Assembly (NCBI GenBank): GCA_020342235.1
Contig: CP073214.1
Coordinates: forward strand, 1,240,001-1,304,000
Origin: Saccharomycopsis phalli
Taxonomy: Eukaryota; Ascomycota; Saccharomycetes; Ascoideales; Saccharomycopsidaceae
Length of the DNA: 64,000 bases
Direction of reading: 5' to 3'
Of the stretch, positions 1 to 11,317 are shown one piece after another. The number at the start of each line of letters is the position of its first letter. The first letter of the stretch is position 1. Both the position numbers and the translations under genes were made by a program. The notes below the pieces were generated by a model. That model did no database searches and had not been told where the DNA came from. It saw only the letters and a program-made list of their open reading frames with translations.

Positions 1-3000
1 CGTTGGTCCAAAGAAGCACTGTGCCATGATCTTGCGGCCTGTGTGACCATGGTAGAGCAATTCGAATCCACGGGACTGGTAGCCGTGCAGCTTGAGGAGC
101 TCTGAGATTGCTTCGACGGTGACGTCGGTGAATGGCGAGGCGTCGCCCTCGAGGCCGGTTAAGGAGGACAACTTTGAGAGCAAGCACTCGATCAAGTGGG
201 CGACCGTCATACGGGATGGGATGGCGTGGGGATTGATGACCAAGTCCGGCACGATTCCCTCGGCGGTGAAGGGCATGTCTTCGTGGCGATATGTGATACC
301 GATTGTTCCCTTTTGGCCGTGTCTGGAGGCGAACTTGTCGCCAATCTGGGGCACCTTGGTGGTACGCATACGGACCTTGCTAAACTTCAAGCCCTCCAGG
401 TTGATGGTGAGAAGCACCTGGTCGACGATTCCGTTTTCCGTGATACGGAGCGTGGTGGAAGCGTCACGCTTGGTGTGGAACTTTGTCCGCTGGCCCAACT
501 CCTCGTTGTTTGGCGGGATTGGCGCGGTCTTGCCAATGATGACGTCGCCTCCCGAGACCCGTACCCCAGGGGCAATAAGGCCGTCCTCGTCCAACTTCTC
601 GTAGGTGCCCTGTTTCAAGCGGAGGGTGTTGCTGCGGAGAGGCTTTTCAAACTCCTCGACAAAGTTCATGCCCTCACGGCGCTCCTGGTCCATGTAGGAG
701 CGGAAAAAGAGCGAGCGGAACAAGCCACGGTCGATGGAGGACTGGTTCATGATCACCGAGTCCTCCTGGTTGTACCCCGAGTAGCACAAGATCGCGACGA
801 TGGCGTTCTGTCCTGCCGGCAACTCGCGGAACTTGAGGTACTCCATCGACCGGGTGGTGGCAAGCGGTTTCTGTGGGTAGTACAAGATGTTGGCCATGGT
901 GTCCATGCGGACGCTGTAGTTGGTCAAAAACACCCCCATGGCCTGCTTACCCATGGCCGACTGGTAGGTGTTCCGAGGCGACTGGTTGTGGTCTGGGAAT
1001 GGGATGATTGAGGCTGCGACTCCGAGGATCATCGATGGGTGGATCTCGCAGTGGGTCCAAGTCTTGTTTCCCGCTCCATGGCGGATCTTGATACGCTGTG
1101 CCGGGTCGACGATCTGGTTATTGTCGGCGTCGCCTGAGGATTCGAGATCCTCAGGGGTCATGGCGATCATGGTGGTTTCCTCCTCCTCGGCATCGATGTA
1201 CTCGATGATGCCGTTGTTGACGAGCGACGTCCAAGTGAAATCCTCTGGGTCGTCGTCGTCATCATAGGTGCCGTCCAAACGCGCCTGAGTGTCCATCAAC
1301 GCGTTGATGTGACGTTTCTCCAAGCGCAAACGACCGTCGTCAACGACAAACAACGGCCGGTACACGCGGCCTGCGTCGGTGCAGATCTTGAACTCCTTCT
1401 CGCGCACGTTCCGCACAATCGACACCTCGGGCGAGATGTCGCCCTTGCGACGCAATCCCCGGAGCGCCTCGTCGATGATGCTGGCGTCCTTCTGTACCCC
1501 GACCCACACTCCGTTGACAAAGATCCGCGTGCTCGTGGTGTCCTTGTGCGGCACATAGTCCTCGAGCGGGTCCATGCCCCACTCCTCGAGATACTCAACA
1601 ATGGCGTCCGAGGCAGACCCGACGGAAATACACGTCATCAACGACAAGTTCTTGACAAGCCCACACGCCTGGCCCTCGGGGGTCTCTGCGGGACACACAA
1701 GGCCCCAGTGAGAGTTGTGCAACTGTCGCGGCTTGGCGATCTTGCCGTCACGGCCAATTGGAGTGTTGGTTCGGCGGAGATGCGACAACGTCGACGAGTA
1801 TGTGTAACGATTCAACACCTGGGACACGCCAGCCTTGGAGGACATGGCCTTCTTCTGCTCGCCCCAATTGCCTGTGGCCAACGAGTAGCGCAAGCCGTCG
1901 GTGATGGTCGACGGACGGATGGCCAACGAGAGGTTGAAGTCACGGTTGTTCTCGACACACCGCTGCATGTACCGGGTGATGTCCTTCTTCAACTTGCCAA
2001 ACAACATCCGGAACAAGTTCGCGAGCAACGGCCCGGCCAAGTCAAGCCGCTTCTTGCCAAAATGGTCCCGATCGTCGGGATCCTTGCGCTCCAACGCACA
2101 GAGCAACAACTTGTTCACCATGTACCCCAAGAAAAACGCCTTGCGCGACTCAAACCCTTCCTTGCGCGTAATGTGCGGCAACAACTCGTTCTGGAGAATG
2201 TTCTTGGCGTGCTTGATCCGCCGCTCTCGGCGCACGCCCAACGCATTTGCTCGCTTGCCAATAAAGTCAAGCGCAATCTCCCGCTCCTGGATGACAAACG
2301 CCTCCTCGATCGACGGTTTCAACAACTCAAGCATCTGCCAGTCGTTCTCGTCGTAGCAAATGTGCTCGATAATGTCCCCATCAGGAACAACCCCCAACGC
2401 CCGGAACACCACCATCAATGGGATCTCAGACTTCACCCACGGCAACGTCGCCTTGATCGTCTTGTTGTTCCGCATCAACTTGATCTCAAGGTTGCTGATC
2501 AACCGTGACCCATTGTCCACCGCACTCCGCACCTCTGACATGTACTCAATCGGCGACGGAGCAGCCTTCTTAAACACCTGCACAATGTTCGCCGCCGCCC
2601 GCTCCTGCGCAATCAACACCTTCTCCGAGCCGTTGATGATAAAGTACCCTCCCATGTCGTACGGACACTCCTTCAACTCGTAGCACTCGGCCTCGCTCAA
2701 ATCTCGCAACAAACAGTACTTTGACCGCAACATAATCGGCACCCGGCCAATCGGCGCCAAATTCTCAGGATGGCCCGTGGTCTCCTCCTCCACCGTCCAC
2801 ACCGCGTCGCCAGGCATCGCGTCGTTCGGGTCGTCCACCGATACAGACACCTTCTTGCTCATCAGAACCTGCAAGTACGCAGAGTACGTCAAGTTCCGCA
2901 ACCGCGCCTCCTGGGGAAAAAGCGCGTGCACGTCGCCATCCGGCTCGGTGATGCTGGGCCTGGTGATGTAAATCTTGCCAAACGTGATTTCGTACCGCTT

Positions 3001-3270
3001 GTTGATGTTGTCCTGCGCCGTCATATGCTGCGCCGTCTGCTCCAACGTGATCGTCGGGTCGTCCCAGATAAGCTCCTGGATCGTGGTGCCGACAAACTCG
3101 TCAAACGAATCAATCTGCTGCGACACGAGCCCCTTCTCCTGGAAGAACGACGAAATCACAAACCAGCAGTCCTCTGGCTGGATCTGTTGGTTCTCGTAGT
3201 CGTCGTACCCATAGGGGTCGTCGTAATTGTCTCCCGCACCTTGCGATTCTCCCTGATACACGTCAGTCAT
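1..3270 (-). CDS. RPB2: RNA polymerase II second-largest subunit, 3' end beyond the window
   Basis: Encodes the second-largest catalytic subunit of RNA polymerase II, which acts in the nucleus. The reading frame opens at an ATG at 3268-3270 and runs without a stop to the window edge: 1090 codons, against about 1220 in the family, so roughly the last 130 residues (clamp-binding end) lie outside. The active-site block [14 protein letters not shown] spans residues 975-988, which puts Lys979 and Lys987 at the same numbers as in S. cerevisiae. The [16 protein letters not shown] block follows. No intron is seen. Only three CTG codons occur (residues 136, 958, 1061); at 958 and 1061 homologues have polar residues. 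It shares a 128-bp divergent promoter with MRP20. Confidence 0.98.
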   Translation of the reverse strand, partial: MTDVYQGESQGAGDNYDDPYGYDDYENQQIQPEDCWFVISSFFQEKGLVSQQIDSFDEFVGTTIQELIWDDPTITLEQTAQHMTAQDNINKRYEITFGKIYITRPSITEPDGDVHALFPQEARLRNLTYSAYLQVLMSKKVSVSVDDPNDAMPGDAVWTVEEETTGHPENLAPIGRVPIMLRSKYCLLRDLSEAECYELKECPYDMGGYFIINGSEKVLIAQERAAANIVQVFKKAAPSPIEYMSEVRSAVDNGSRLISNLEIKLMRNNKTIKATLPWVKSEIPLMVVFRALGVVPDGDIIEHICYDENDWQMLELLKPSIEEAFVIQEREIALDFIGKRANALGVRRERRIKHAKNILQNELLPHITRKEGFESRKAFFLGYMVNKLLLCALERKDPDDRDHFGKKRLDLAGPLLANLFRMLFGKLKKDITRYMQRCVENNRDFNLSLAIRPSTITDGLRYSLATGNWGEQKKAMSSKAGVSQVLNRYTYSSTLSHLRRTNTPIGRDGKIAKPRQLHNSHWGLVCPAETPEGQACGLVKNLSLMTCISVGSASDAIVEYLEEWGMDPLEDYVPHKDTTSTRIFVNGVWVGVQKDASIIDEALRGLRRKGDISPEVSIVRNVREKEFKICTDAGRVYRPLFVVDDGRLRLEKRHINALMDTQARLDGTYDDDDDPEDFTWTSLVNNGIIEYIDAEEEETTMIAMTPEDLESSGDADNNQIVDPAQRIKIRHGAGNKTWTHCEIHPSMILGVAASIIPFPDHNQSPRNTYQSAMGKQAMGVFLTNYSVRMDTMANILYYPQKPLATTRSMEYLKFRELPAGQNAIVAILCYSGYNQEDSVIMNQSSIDRGLFRSLFFRSYMDQERREGMNFVEEFEKPLRSNTLRLKQGTYEKLDEDGLIAPGVRVSGGDVIIGKTAPIPPNNEELGQRTKFHTKRDASTTLRITENGIVDQVLLTINLEGLKFSKVRMRTTKVPQIGDKFASRHGQKGTIGITYRHEDMPFTAEGIVPDLVINPHAIPSRMTVAHLIECLLSKLSSLTGLEGDASPFTDVTVEAISELLKLHGYQSRGFELLYHGHTGRKIMAQCFFGPT

Positions 3271-3398
3271 TCAAGGTGGTACCAAAGGTCCCGTCAACGC
3301 TACATTTTTGGTTTTTTTCACTGCACCGCCGGGTAACAGGTACCCGGCAGCCCCATGGGTGAATTTTTCACTCGCACACTACAACCACCACTTGCAAA

Positions 3399-4112
3399 AT
3401 GATAATCCCCGCCAAGAGCGTCCCGCCGTTGGCTTCCGAAATAGCAAAGGGCTCGTCCCGTCTCTCAGACCGTATTCTTGCGCGCCGCGAGGCCAGCATC
3501 GCCAACGGTGAAGCCCACTTCCAGATCGGTGGTGACAAGCGGTACTTCCCCAAGGCCAGAGTGATCTTGTTGCGTCCGTCGGCAAAACACACACCATACC
3601 AAGCCAATTTCATGGTCCCCAAATCCTTCAACCGCTTGGACCTCCGCGACTACCTCTGGCATGTATACGGTCTTCGAGCACTCAGCATCACCACACAGTT
3701 GCTTCCTGGAGCGTACACCAGATACAGCCGAGGTCCTCGGTTCAGACAGGGACAAATCAAGAAAATGACCATAGAAATGGAGGAGCCGTTTGTGTGGCCC
3801 GGCGACGAGACCGTGCCAGACAAGTCGGTGTTGGACCTTATCGACTTTCACAACGACGCCAACAACACCAGCCAGAAAGTCCAGCAGAACCGCGGGTCCG
3901 ACTTGTTGAAGCCAATCAAGGGATTCGATGGCGTGTACAAGTACTTGGAAACCGTCGTAAAGCACGAGGCTGAGCCTTTTGTGCCTCGCAGCGTCGCACG
4001 CCGCTTGTTGAACCAGAAGCAGCAGGACCTCCAGGCAGAGGCGAGAAAGGAGGAGCTCGACAACTTGCACGCGTTCTTGCGCAAGAAGATTCAGGAGCAA
4101 CTGAACTTGTAA
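3399..4112 (+). CDS. MRP20: Mitochondrial large-subunit ribosomal protein uL23m
   Basis: A 237-residue basic protein of the uL23 family. It sits at the peptide exit tunnel of the mitochondrial large ribosomal subunit. The core runs from the KRYFPKARVILLRP segment (about residues 48-61) through a tyrosine/arginine-rich loop (YGLRALSITTQL, then YTRYSRGPRFRQGQ). A charged helical C-terminus (about 195-237) follows, as in yeast Mrp20. The start is the first ATG, 128 bp from the oppositely oriented RPB2 start, so the two genes share a short promoter. It converges with the REEP/HVA22-type gene downstream. The length is close to that of S. cerevisiae Mrp20 (263). Confidence 0.9.
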   Translation: MIIPAKSVPPLASEIAKGSSRLSDRILARREASIANGEAHFQIGGDKRYFPKARVILLRPSAKHTPYQANFMVPKSFNRLDLRDYLWHVYGLRALSITTQLLPGAYTRYSRGPRFRQGQIKKMTIEMEEPFVWPGDETVPDKSVLDLIDFHNDANNTSQKVQQNRGSDLLKPIKGFDGVYKYLETVVKHEAEPFVPRSVARRLLNQKQQDLQAEARKEELDNLHAFLRKKIQEQLNL

Positions 4113-4397
4113 ATATAAATAGTACTGGGCATGCTGCTGCGCATATACAATTTAGAGTACGGCTAATGAGAATCAAACGTGTATTTATTCTGCCAGTAGA
4201 GCATAGCGACGAGTCGGCATACAATGGTCATGCCACTAATTTGCGCCAGGTCCTAGCCTCATACGTTGGCAATAAGGTGGTTTGCCATTAGCTGCAAAAT
4301 GACAACCAAGAGAAGGTATAGTTATGAATGAAATATAATTTGGTAGAGGGTCGGACAAGAGGGTTTGTAGTGGGTCAGTCAAGTCTACTCCCTTTAT

Positions 4398-5212
4398 CTA
4401 CTTTCCCTTCTTGACCTGTATCCAACTAGCACTGTCCGGTGTAACGTCTCCTCCCACTTCATCAAATTCCTCTGAAACTTCCTCAGGTTTAGACCCAACT
4501 GAACTTCCCCCAGTCCCTCGCAGCAAATTGTCAAATTCACCGCGCAATGCAAGCCCACTCTGCGGGATTGTCGAGAGAAAGCTGCTCAAAAACGTAGACG
4601 CACTGGCATCAACCCGCACCTCCGACTTCAGCTCCTTGAACTGGCTCAATAACGAGTCCACATACGAGTTTGAAAGATGATCCTCCTCTGGCAGAGACGC
4701 ATAGTAGTTTCTAAGCGAGCTGAAGTAGCCTCCCGGCCGAGGCCCCTGGTCACGCTTCGCACCAAACAACTTCACCCGAATGACATCACTCAAATACTGC
4801 CTAATGTCCCCAACAATCGCCCACAAGTTTCCGTGAAGATTGTTGACAAACGCCTCGATTGCTGCATCATGGGTCTTTAGGAACGGCGCAAAATAGGCGT
4901 TGTAGAGAAACACCGATCCCTTGGTCTGTGGCAAGACAAGCCAGACAAGAAAGTACAACCTGAACATCAGGTAAAACGGAACCAACCCAAGCACAAAGCC
5001 AAGAAGCGTCTCTGCCGACGTAAGGGTCACAAACATCACCCAGTATGTGAGCCACGGCTTCAATATGGTGCTGTCGTTGCTATTGAGGGCCTTGAAGGAA
5101 GCATAAATGGGGAATAACACCGAGATAACAAAACTGGAGGTCAGTACGACTATATTCGTAGCAGAGGGGGAAAATATACTCACCTTAATAAATTAAATAA
5201 CGATTCAAACAT
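4398..5212 (-). CDS. TB2/DP1/HVA22 (REEP1-4 type) ER-shaping membrane protein, two exons
   Basis: REEP/HVA22 proteins are hairpin proteins that curve ER tubules. The start is an ATG at 5210-5212 in a 29-nt first exon (5184-5212). A 50-nt intron (5134-5183) follows, with donor GTGAGT, branch TACTGAC and acceptor CCTCCAG. Splicing joins MFESLFNLL to SFVISVLFPIYASFKAL and gives 254 residues; without it the first exon has no sensible continuation. The TB2/DP1 core holds hydrophobic segments and the signature LPQTKGSVFLYN. The acidic tail after about residue 150 is poorly conserved. The short N-terminus before the first hairpin resembles REEP1-4 and fission yeast Hva22 more than Yop1. Family certain, exact orthologue not. 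Confidence 0.85.
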
Positions 5213-5438
5213 AGCTACTCCCCGAAAATAAAACAAAAACAGAGATGGCTCTGGTAGGAAACGATGAGATGATCATCCATAAAGGAGTACCGTATACCAT
5301 GCGCATGGGCGGGCCGGGTAAACTGGAGCAACGTCCGGGGTACTAATTAACATCACCGCCACTAATTAAGCTGATGTAATAAAAATCATTAGTTGAACAA
5401 TTTCTCTTTACAAAAAGGCCTCTTCAAAGACCGTTAGT

Positions 5439-5444
5439 CACGTG
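5439..5444. promoter_or_regulatory. CACGTG (Cbf1-type) site upstream of CIA30
   Basis: A TCACGTGA palindrome lies 47 bp before the CIA30 start codon, in the divergent space shared with the REEP/HVA22-type gene. CACGTG is the site for Cbf1/Tye7-type bHLH proteins. Binding is inferred from sequence only. Confidence 0.4.
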
Positions 5445-5491
5445 ATGCACGCTAAATTGGTGGTGGTTCGGGAGGTACGTTTGGTTGCAAC

Positions 5492-6224
5492 ATGTTCAAG
5501 TTTGCGTCTAGGTTGAATGGTGAGTAATTGGATCTTCTGTTTTATATTAACATTAGTTTTCAAGACTCCTCAGGTTAAGGATATTGAAACAGTTTTAGAT
5601 TTCACATCGAAAGAGGCGTTGGGCTCGATTCTAACTAGATCCGATCAAGAGCTAGGTGGATACTCTACTGTGAATTTCGATTATCTCCCAGAGGAAAAAG
5701 CATGTCGCTTCCACGGAGAACTAAACTTGGATCCTCCAGTGAGTCGCCCGGATGTGCTTTTATCAGGATATGCAATGTTCCGTAGTCAGGACCAGGGCCA
5801 GGGCCTTATGCTCAATGACAAGTTCTGGGACTGGGGAAATTATAACCAATTGGCACTTCGGGTACGAGGAGATCACCGTAAATATTTTGTGAATTTGCAG
5901 GCTGATAGTCCATTGAAAACAGATATATACCAGCATCGATTGTTCTTGAACCGTCCTGGGGAATGGGAGACTGTACTTGTTTCTTTGAATGATTTTGTGC
6001 TCACAAACTGGGGGATCATCCAAGATGAGGCCGGTCTCGATAAGTCGCGGGTCAAGACCGTTGGGATTGGTCTTTTGGACCGTCAATTTGGACCTTACTG
6101 TTTGGATGTCCAGTGGATCAAGGTAATGACTGGCCAAAGTCTAGCAAAGGTTATTGATGAAGAACGGAAAACCAAGACGAAGCAAATCAAGGAAGAAGAT
6201 CCTTTTGGAGATGCACTTGTATAG
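5492..6224 (+). CDS. CIA30: Complex I intermediate-associated protein 30 (NDUFAF1 type), two exons
   Basis: An assembly factor for the membrane arm of mitochondrial NADH dehydrogenase. The first exon is 28 nt (5492-5519, MFKFASRLN). A 37-nt intron (5520-5556) follows, with donor GTGAGT, branch TATTAAC and acceptor ATTAG. Unspliced, the frame from this ATG hits a stop inside the intron, which supports splicing. The product is 231 residues. The CIA30 galactose-binding-like domain fills most of it (VLDFTSKEAL near the start, then WDWGNYNQLALRVRGDHRKY and FGPYCLDVQWIKV). Together with the 49 kDa subunit gene near position 44000 it shows that this organism has complex I. Confidence 0.92.
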
Positions 6225-7061
6225 AATATTCATGTGGACGTGTGCTACTCATTACGTAAGAGTACGGTTTGTTCAAAGTGACTTGAGTTGTTGGAAGTAG
6301 CTGTATTAATCATATGGCACTTTATTTTACATTATACTTGTATTTATGAATACTGTAGTGTTCTGTTGTATACTTTATGTCAGAGCAGCCTGGTGGTCTG
6401 GCTAATCATGGATGCATGATTTGACAATTGGTATTGCGCAATAGATGTTTATACAGAATATATACATGCCGTACCATTTTTTGGTTGTGCTGTCGAGGAG
6501 TGGACGAATCACTTGATCTAACCTCACTTTGATTGGCAAAGGTCTCAGGCACATTTTAGCTAGATCGTATTCACGTGCCGATCTGTGCGTGGACAGCTGG
6601 ACATGCACCTGTAATAAGGCAATCTAAATTAGCTTGATACTGCAGCCAATAGTAACTTTGAGTCTTTAGATTGGAAATTGTTGGCTAATCTGACTGATGC
6701 TCGTTGACTGACACTTGTTGGACAGAAGATATAGGTAGATCAGACCAGAGTAAACCACAATGGTAAATCATGGCAGATCACTTAAATTGGGGCTAGTCAA
6801 GTGTCAGCATATAGTGGCATTGCCACTCCACGATTTGATTTCTCAAGCAGCACTAGGCCGAGCACTTTTGTAAAATTGATCATCACATCATCCTCGAGGC
6901 TATGTAGGCCGAATTTGATGTGTACTTACATGGACTGTTATTGATTATCACCCGTGGGCTTGTTTGATGCAAGTATATTTATTTGTGTTCCTGAGGAAAC
7001 TAGTCATTTTGACGTTATGGAGAAGACCTGTAGTCTTGAGGATTTCTGAGAACCCTCGGCA
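6225..7061. other. Intergenic region without a recognised gene
   Basis: 837 bp of AT-rich sequence between CIA30 and a small minus-strand ORF. One TCACGTG lies at 6571-6577. Short open frames here (for example 6402-6608, minus) have no recognisable similarity. No tRNA, repeat array or mobile element was seen. Confidence 0.5.
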
Positions 7062-7319
7062 CTATATCTTGTCAAACTCGACTATGCATCTGATCTTGAA
7101 ATGCGCAGTATCCTCAAAAGAATTTGTCCAATTAATTGGTGGCAATATATATGGTCCGTTTTGTAGTAGAACGTTGTTTGGTTGTAATTCGAGCTCAAAC
7201 ACCCCGGTGTCGGTACATTTGCTTTCCTTCAAGACCTTGACGACCAAGTCGCACGGAACGTCGTTTGACTGGTACTCATCGACAATAACCTCCTGAATAC
7301 TTGGCAACAATTCAGACAT
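7062..7319 (-). CDS. Small hypothetical protein, 85 residues
   Basis: An ATG-started frame of 85 codons, divergent from RRP6 (130 bp between starts). I do not recognise it. The composition is protein-like: acidic N-terminus (MSELLPSIQEVIVDEYQ), then alternating hydrophobic stretches suggesting beta strands (CDLVVKVLKES, GVFELELQPNNVLL, AHFKIRCIVEFDKI). No signal peptide or membrane segment is evident. Size and strand-rich look would fit a small OB-fold-like protein, but that is a guess. A downstream exon cannot be excluded. The opposite strand is also open over much of this stretch, which lowers confidence. Confidence 0.4.
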   Translation of the reverse strand: MSELLPSIQEVIVDEYQSNDVPCDLVVKVLKESKCTDTGVFELELQPNNVLLQNGPYILPPINWTNSFEDTAHFKIRCIVEFDKI

Positions 7320-7449
7320 GCTGAAATATGAAAAATAATGATTCCCAAACCTAAATCGCTAAACTAGCTCAGTTATAAAGTCTGGTTGCGTGCCCCGTGC
7401 ATGTGAATTTTGATGAGCATCTGAAAAATTTCTGGTTTTTCTGCAGAAC

Positions 7450-9597
7450 ATGGCCACTGATTCTGAGCTAAACGAGCTAGTCGGCCGGTCCAAGAAGTTG
7501 GTAGAGCTCACTGGTAAGCTTGCCTTGCAGGATGTTTCCTTTTATAGGACGGTAGACCCTGCGTTTGCTGCGGAGGTGGACCAGACCAGTGGATTGGTAC
7601 TTGAAATGATCAACGGTATAATACAGTCGGTGGACAGTGGGGTGGAGAAGATTGGCTCGGGAAAGGACGAGTTTGAAAGCCGCTGGAAGTCCATCAGCAA
7701 TAATGTGTTGGATAATTTGTTTGAAAAATCCGAGATTGCCAGCGACAGAATGCGGAATGGTACCCGGGCTGAGGCGAGTGACAAGAAACCGGTACAGATG
7801 ATAGATGAGGCAGAAGGAGATCGTCCACGCCACCGGCACTCCAAGCCACAGCTCAAGTTTAAACGGGCTGTTGACAATTCTGAGTCGCATTGTTTTGTAC
7901 CACAACTACTGTCGAAGCCAAATGCAGTCAAGTCATATGAGGAGAGCATGGAGCTTGTCGTGGACGATGGTGAGGCATTGCAGCACCATCAGCAGCCGTA
8001 CGAGAGCGAAATAATGGACAGTGAGTATCCTGCGAGTATCTTGGAAGTGAAGGAGCCTGTAGCGTCGAAACCCTGGCCTGGAAAGGAGCCGGTGTGGGTG
8101 GATACTGTTGCGGGATTTGAGCAAATGATGAAGGAGTTGGAAGGTTGCCGCGAGATAGCTGTGGACTTGGAGCACCACGACTATCGGACGTACTACGGGA
8201 TTGTGTGTTTGATGCAAATCAGCAACCGAGAACAGGACTGGTTGATCGACACCCTAGCATTGAGAGACGATCTCGAGCCGTTGAACCGGATCTTCACTGA
8301 TCCTGGCGTGGTGAAGGTGTTCCATGGGGCGTATATGGACATTATCTGGCTCCAGCGAGACCTTGGATTGTACGTGGTGAGCCTCTTTGACACGTACCAT
8401 GCAACCAAGAGCCTTGGGTTCCCGAAGCACTCGTTGGCGTACTTACTTGAGAAGTATGCAAACTTCAAGACCAACAAGAAGTACCAAATGGCCGACTGGC
8501 GGATCCGGCCGTTGACCAGCGCCATGCGCATGTACGCTCGTTCAGACACACACTTCCTCCTCAACATTTACGACCAGCTACGCAACATGCTTGTCGAGAA
8601 AAACATCCTCAACGTGGTGCTCCACCAGTCGCGGAAAGTGGCTCTGCGCCGATTTGAATATTACGCGTTCCGTCCGGCAAAACCCAACCCAGCTGTTGTC
8701 ACGCCCATTACCGACCGTATCGAGCCTTGGCGCGCACTTATGAACCAGTACAATATAGGCTTGACCAAGAAGCACTTGGTGGTTGACTTGTATGACTGGC
8801 GGGATGCAATGGCTCGCAGAGATGATGAAAGCGTCCGGTACATCATGCCTAATCAGCTTCTCGTGGCCCTTGTGCTTTCAGCACCTACAGACTCGTTTGG
8901 CGTCATTGCAGTGAGTGATAACATCACGGAGCACGTCCGGCTGAATGCCAAGGAGATTGCTGATATCATTGAGCTGTCATTGCGTGCCTCTGAGGACGAA
9001 GATATGGAACTCTTGAACGAGGCAACGTACCTGGAGGTCAATGATGACGACTTGTCTGAGCGGAATGTCAGCGCAAACATCAGTGGGTTCAACCTGATTG
9101 TGGCCAAATCCGTCAGCACCAGCACCGACTTGTTGAAACCAGACTCACAGTTCTTGTCCAAGAACATGTTCGTGTCTCTGGGCAACTACACCTGGGCCAA
9201 AGACTATGCCAGTGGCAAGAACTTCACCGTCAGTGATTTACAGAAGCGGGAGTCCGCAACAGTACAACAGCTCAAGGAGGATACTGGCAAGATCATCAAA
9301 ATTGCTGAGCCTGTTCTCGAGCAAACCGTCAAAGTGGAAACAAAGCCACCGCCAAAGGAAAACCTCGATGAAATTATTGTGCTAAAAAAGAAGGGCAAGA
9401 AGCAGATACACAACCACAAGACCAAGGACGTTGGCAGTGTGTTTGACTACAAAAGCGCAACCAAAATTCTCTCAACTACAGTGAAAAACGAACGGAAAAG
9501 AAAGACGTTCGACGATGCCAAGGATTTTGAGGGCCCTAAACCAGTAAAGAAGGTCACGGGGTCTAACAGGGGAAAGCAGTTATCTTATAAGCATTAA
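7450..9597 (+). CDS. RRP6: Nuclear exosome 3'-5' exoribonuclease Rrp6
   Basis: The exosome-associated exoribonuclease that trims and degrades nuclear RNA. It has 715 residues (S. cerevisiae 733). The PMC2NT region that binds Rrp47 is at about 10-100. The DEDD-Y nuclease domain is at about 215-390: Asp239 and Glu241 in AVDLEH, Asp297 in HGAYMDIIW, Tyr362 and Asp366 in YARSDTHF. The HRDC domain is at about 430-510, and a charged, lysine-rich tail carries likely nuclear-localisation and RNA-binding segments. All catalytic residues are present. The start is the first ATG. No intron is seen. RPS4 follows on the same strand. Confidence 0.96.
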   Translation: MATDSELNELVGRSKKLVELTGKLALQDVSFYRTVDPAFAAEVDQTSGLVLEMINGIIQSVDSGVEKIGSGKDEFESRWKSISNNVLDNLFEKSEIASDRMRNGTRAEASDKKPVQMIDEAEGDRPRHRHSKPQLKFKRAVDNSESHCFVPQLLSKPNAVKSYEESMELVVDDGEALQHHQQPYESEIMDSEYPASILEVKEPVASKPWPGKEPVWVDTVAGFEQMMKELEGCREIAVDLEHHDYRTYYGIVCLMQISNREQDWLIDTLALRDDLEPLNRIFTDPGVVKVFHGAYMDIIWLQRDLGLYVVSLFDTYHATKSLGFPKHSLAYLLEKYANFKTNKKYQMADWRIRPLTSAMRMYARSDTHFLLNIYDQLRNMLVEKNILNVVLHQSRKVALRRFEYYAFRPAKPNPAVVTPITDRIEPWRALMNQYNIGLTKKHLVVDLYDWRDAMARRDDESVRYIMPNQLLVALVLSAPTDSFGVIAVSDNITEHVRLNAKEIADIIELSLRASEDEDMELLNEATYLEVNDDDLSERNVSANISGFNLIVAKSVSTSTDLLKPDSQFLSKNMFVSLGNYTWAKDYASGKNFTVSDLQKRESATVQQLKEDTGKIIKIAEPVLEQTVKVETKPPPKENLDEIIVLKKKGKKQIHNHKTKDVGSVFDYKSATKILSTTVKNERKRKTFDDAKDFEGPKPVKKVTGSNRGKQLSYKH

Positions 9598-9632
9598 TAT
9601 ACATTTTCTGACTCTTGTAAATCAGACAGAGC

Positions 9633-9667
9633 TGCCCTGATGCTCAGTAAGCATTGTATCACGTGCA
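9633..9667. promoter_or_regulatory. RPS4 promoter boxes: AGGGCA-like (9633-9640) and TCACGTGCA (9659-9667)
   Basis: TGCCCTGA (reverse TCAGGGCA) and TCACGTGCA lie about 150 and 125 bp before the RPS4 start. The same pair of box types recurs upstream of RPS18, RPL34 and RPL18 in this window. It resembles the Tbf1/Cbf1 arrangement known for Candida ribosomal-protein promoters. Confidence 0.5.
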
Positions 9668-9786
9668 TGTAACCGGGTCTTGATCTTGTGACTGTGACTT
9701 GCGCTGGTTATGATCACCGCTGATGAAAATTCAGCTCCTCTATCTGAGGAAAATTTCTAAATTTTAATACTGTATAGTAGTTGAAA

Positions 9787-10722
9787 ATGGCAAGAGGACC
9801 GTAAGTGAATTATAGAATGGGGCATTATGAATGAATTGAAGGAAGTAATTATGTTATGATAGACAAGAGGAACTTGACAGAAAACTATTCAAGACTCATC
9901 CATAATGTGTCCCAAGCCGCAAACCCAGTATACTAACAAAATAGAAAGAAGCATCTTAAAAGATTGGCAGCTCCATCCCACTGGATGTTGGACAAATTAT
10001 CTGGTACTTACGCACCACGTCCATCTCCAGGTCCACACAAGTTAAGAGAGTCTTTGCCATTGGTTGTTTTCTTGAGAAACAGATTAAAGTATGCCTTGAA
10101 CGGAAGAGAGACCAAGGCTATTTTGATGCAAAGACACGTGAAGGTTGATGGTAAGGTCAGAACCGACACTACTTTCCCAGCTGGGTTCATGGATGTCATC
10201 AGCATTGATGCCACCAACGAGAACTTCAGATTGGTCTATGACGTCAAGGGTAGATACGCCGTTCACAGAATCAGTGACGACGAGGCTAAATATAAATTAG
10301 GAAAGGTTAAGAGAGTCCAATTAGGAAAGAAGGGTATTCCATACGTTGTCACCCATGACGGGAGAACTATCAGATACCCAGACCCAGCTATCAAGGTCAA
10401 TGACACTGTCAAGATCAACTTGGCCACTGGTAAGATTGAGGACTACTTGAAGTTTGACACTGGTAAGTTGATTTACGTCACCGGTGGTCGTAACTTGGGA
10501 AGAATTGGTGTTATCACTCACAGAGAGAGACACGAAGGAGGATTTGATTTGGTCCACATCAAGGATGCTTTGGACAACACTTTCGTCACTAGATTGAACA
10601 ACATTTTTGTTATTGGTGAAGCTAACAAACCATGGATCTCTTTGCCAAAGGGTAAGGGTCTTAAATTATCTATTGCTGAGGAGAGAGACAAGAAGAGAAG
10701 ACAACAAGGTTTGGCTGCTTAA
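9787..10722 (+). CDS. RPS4: 40S ribosomal protein eS4, two exons
   Basis: A structural protein of the small cytosolic ribosomal subunit. The coding part of exon 1 is only 14 nt (9787-9800, MARGP). The 144-nt intron (9801-9944) has donor GTAAGT, branch TACTAAC at 9930-9936 and acceptor AATAG. Exon 2 starts at 9945 and restores [18 protein letters not shown], giving 263 residues. The S4-like RNA-binding segment, the KOW motif ([18 protein letters not shown]) and the C-terminal [18 protein letters not shown] match the family throughout. Codon use is strongly biased (TTG, AGA, GGT), as expected for high expression. Confidence 0.98.
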
Positions 10723-11317
10723 GTTTTCTTATAGTCATGAATTCATAGTAATAGTAATACTGTATTAAATAACGGTGTAGTGTGGCTAGGATTGGTGTGT
10801 TGGGTTGTCTTGAACTTGGGTGTGTATGAATGGATTTGGTTTGCCATGGGAAATGATGATTGAGTTGTGTAGTAGTGAGCCATAGTACTGAGTTGTTTGA
10901 TATTCATCATGTACTGATACTCAACATAGTGTAATATTCATCATGTACTGATACTCAACATAGTGTAATATTCACCATGTACTGATACTCAACATAGTAT
11001 AATATTCACCATGTACTGATACTCAACATAGTATAATATTCATCATGTACTGATACTCAACCATTATTTGCACCAATTGTACAATGACATGGCATCTCCA
11101 TATACCAAATCAACCAAAGAAATACCCCAAATCCCCGGATACTTGCCATGGCAACTTATTATATATTTAAGCACACTTTTATTTTTCGTGTTGAAATACC
11201 CACCTCGAGGTGAGCTTGCAAGGTGTCTTGCCAAATTGGCCCGATTAGGATGGGGCGTTTTTCCCGCACAGTGTCATTCAGCTTTGGATCTAGGATTCGT
11301 TTGTTACGTGTTATAGA
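10723..11317. other. Intergenic region holding a 34-bp tandem repeat
   Basis: 595 bp between RPS4 and ISN1, both on the plus strand. The middle is a tandem array (10900-11060). The remainder is AT-rich leader and promoter sequence for ISN1. No gene was recognised. Confidence 0.6.
10900..11060. repeat. 34-bp minisatellite, about 4.7 copies
   Basis: A unit beginning ATATTCATCATGTACTGATA and ending with CTCAACATAGTGTA is repeated head to tail with only single-base variants (TCA/TCC, GTG/GTA). No spacers separate the copies, so this is not a CRISPR array. It lies in the RPS4 3' flank and ISN1 5' flank. Confidence 0.9.

Noticed and set aside
196-2508. Long open frames on the plus strand across RPB2
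   Set aside because: They are antisense to a clearly conserved RPB2 frame and have no protein-like similarity; the G/C-rich third positions of RPB2 keep the opposite strand open.
5134-5183. Translation of the REEP/HVA22 gene from GTG at 5183
   Set aside because: That GTG is the 5' splice donor; the spliced upstream ATG gives the conserved N-terminus.
10900-11060. CRISPR-like look of the 34-bp repeats
   Set aside because: Copies are directly adjacent with no spacers, and the DNA is eukaryotic.
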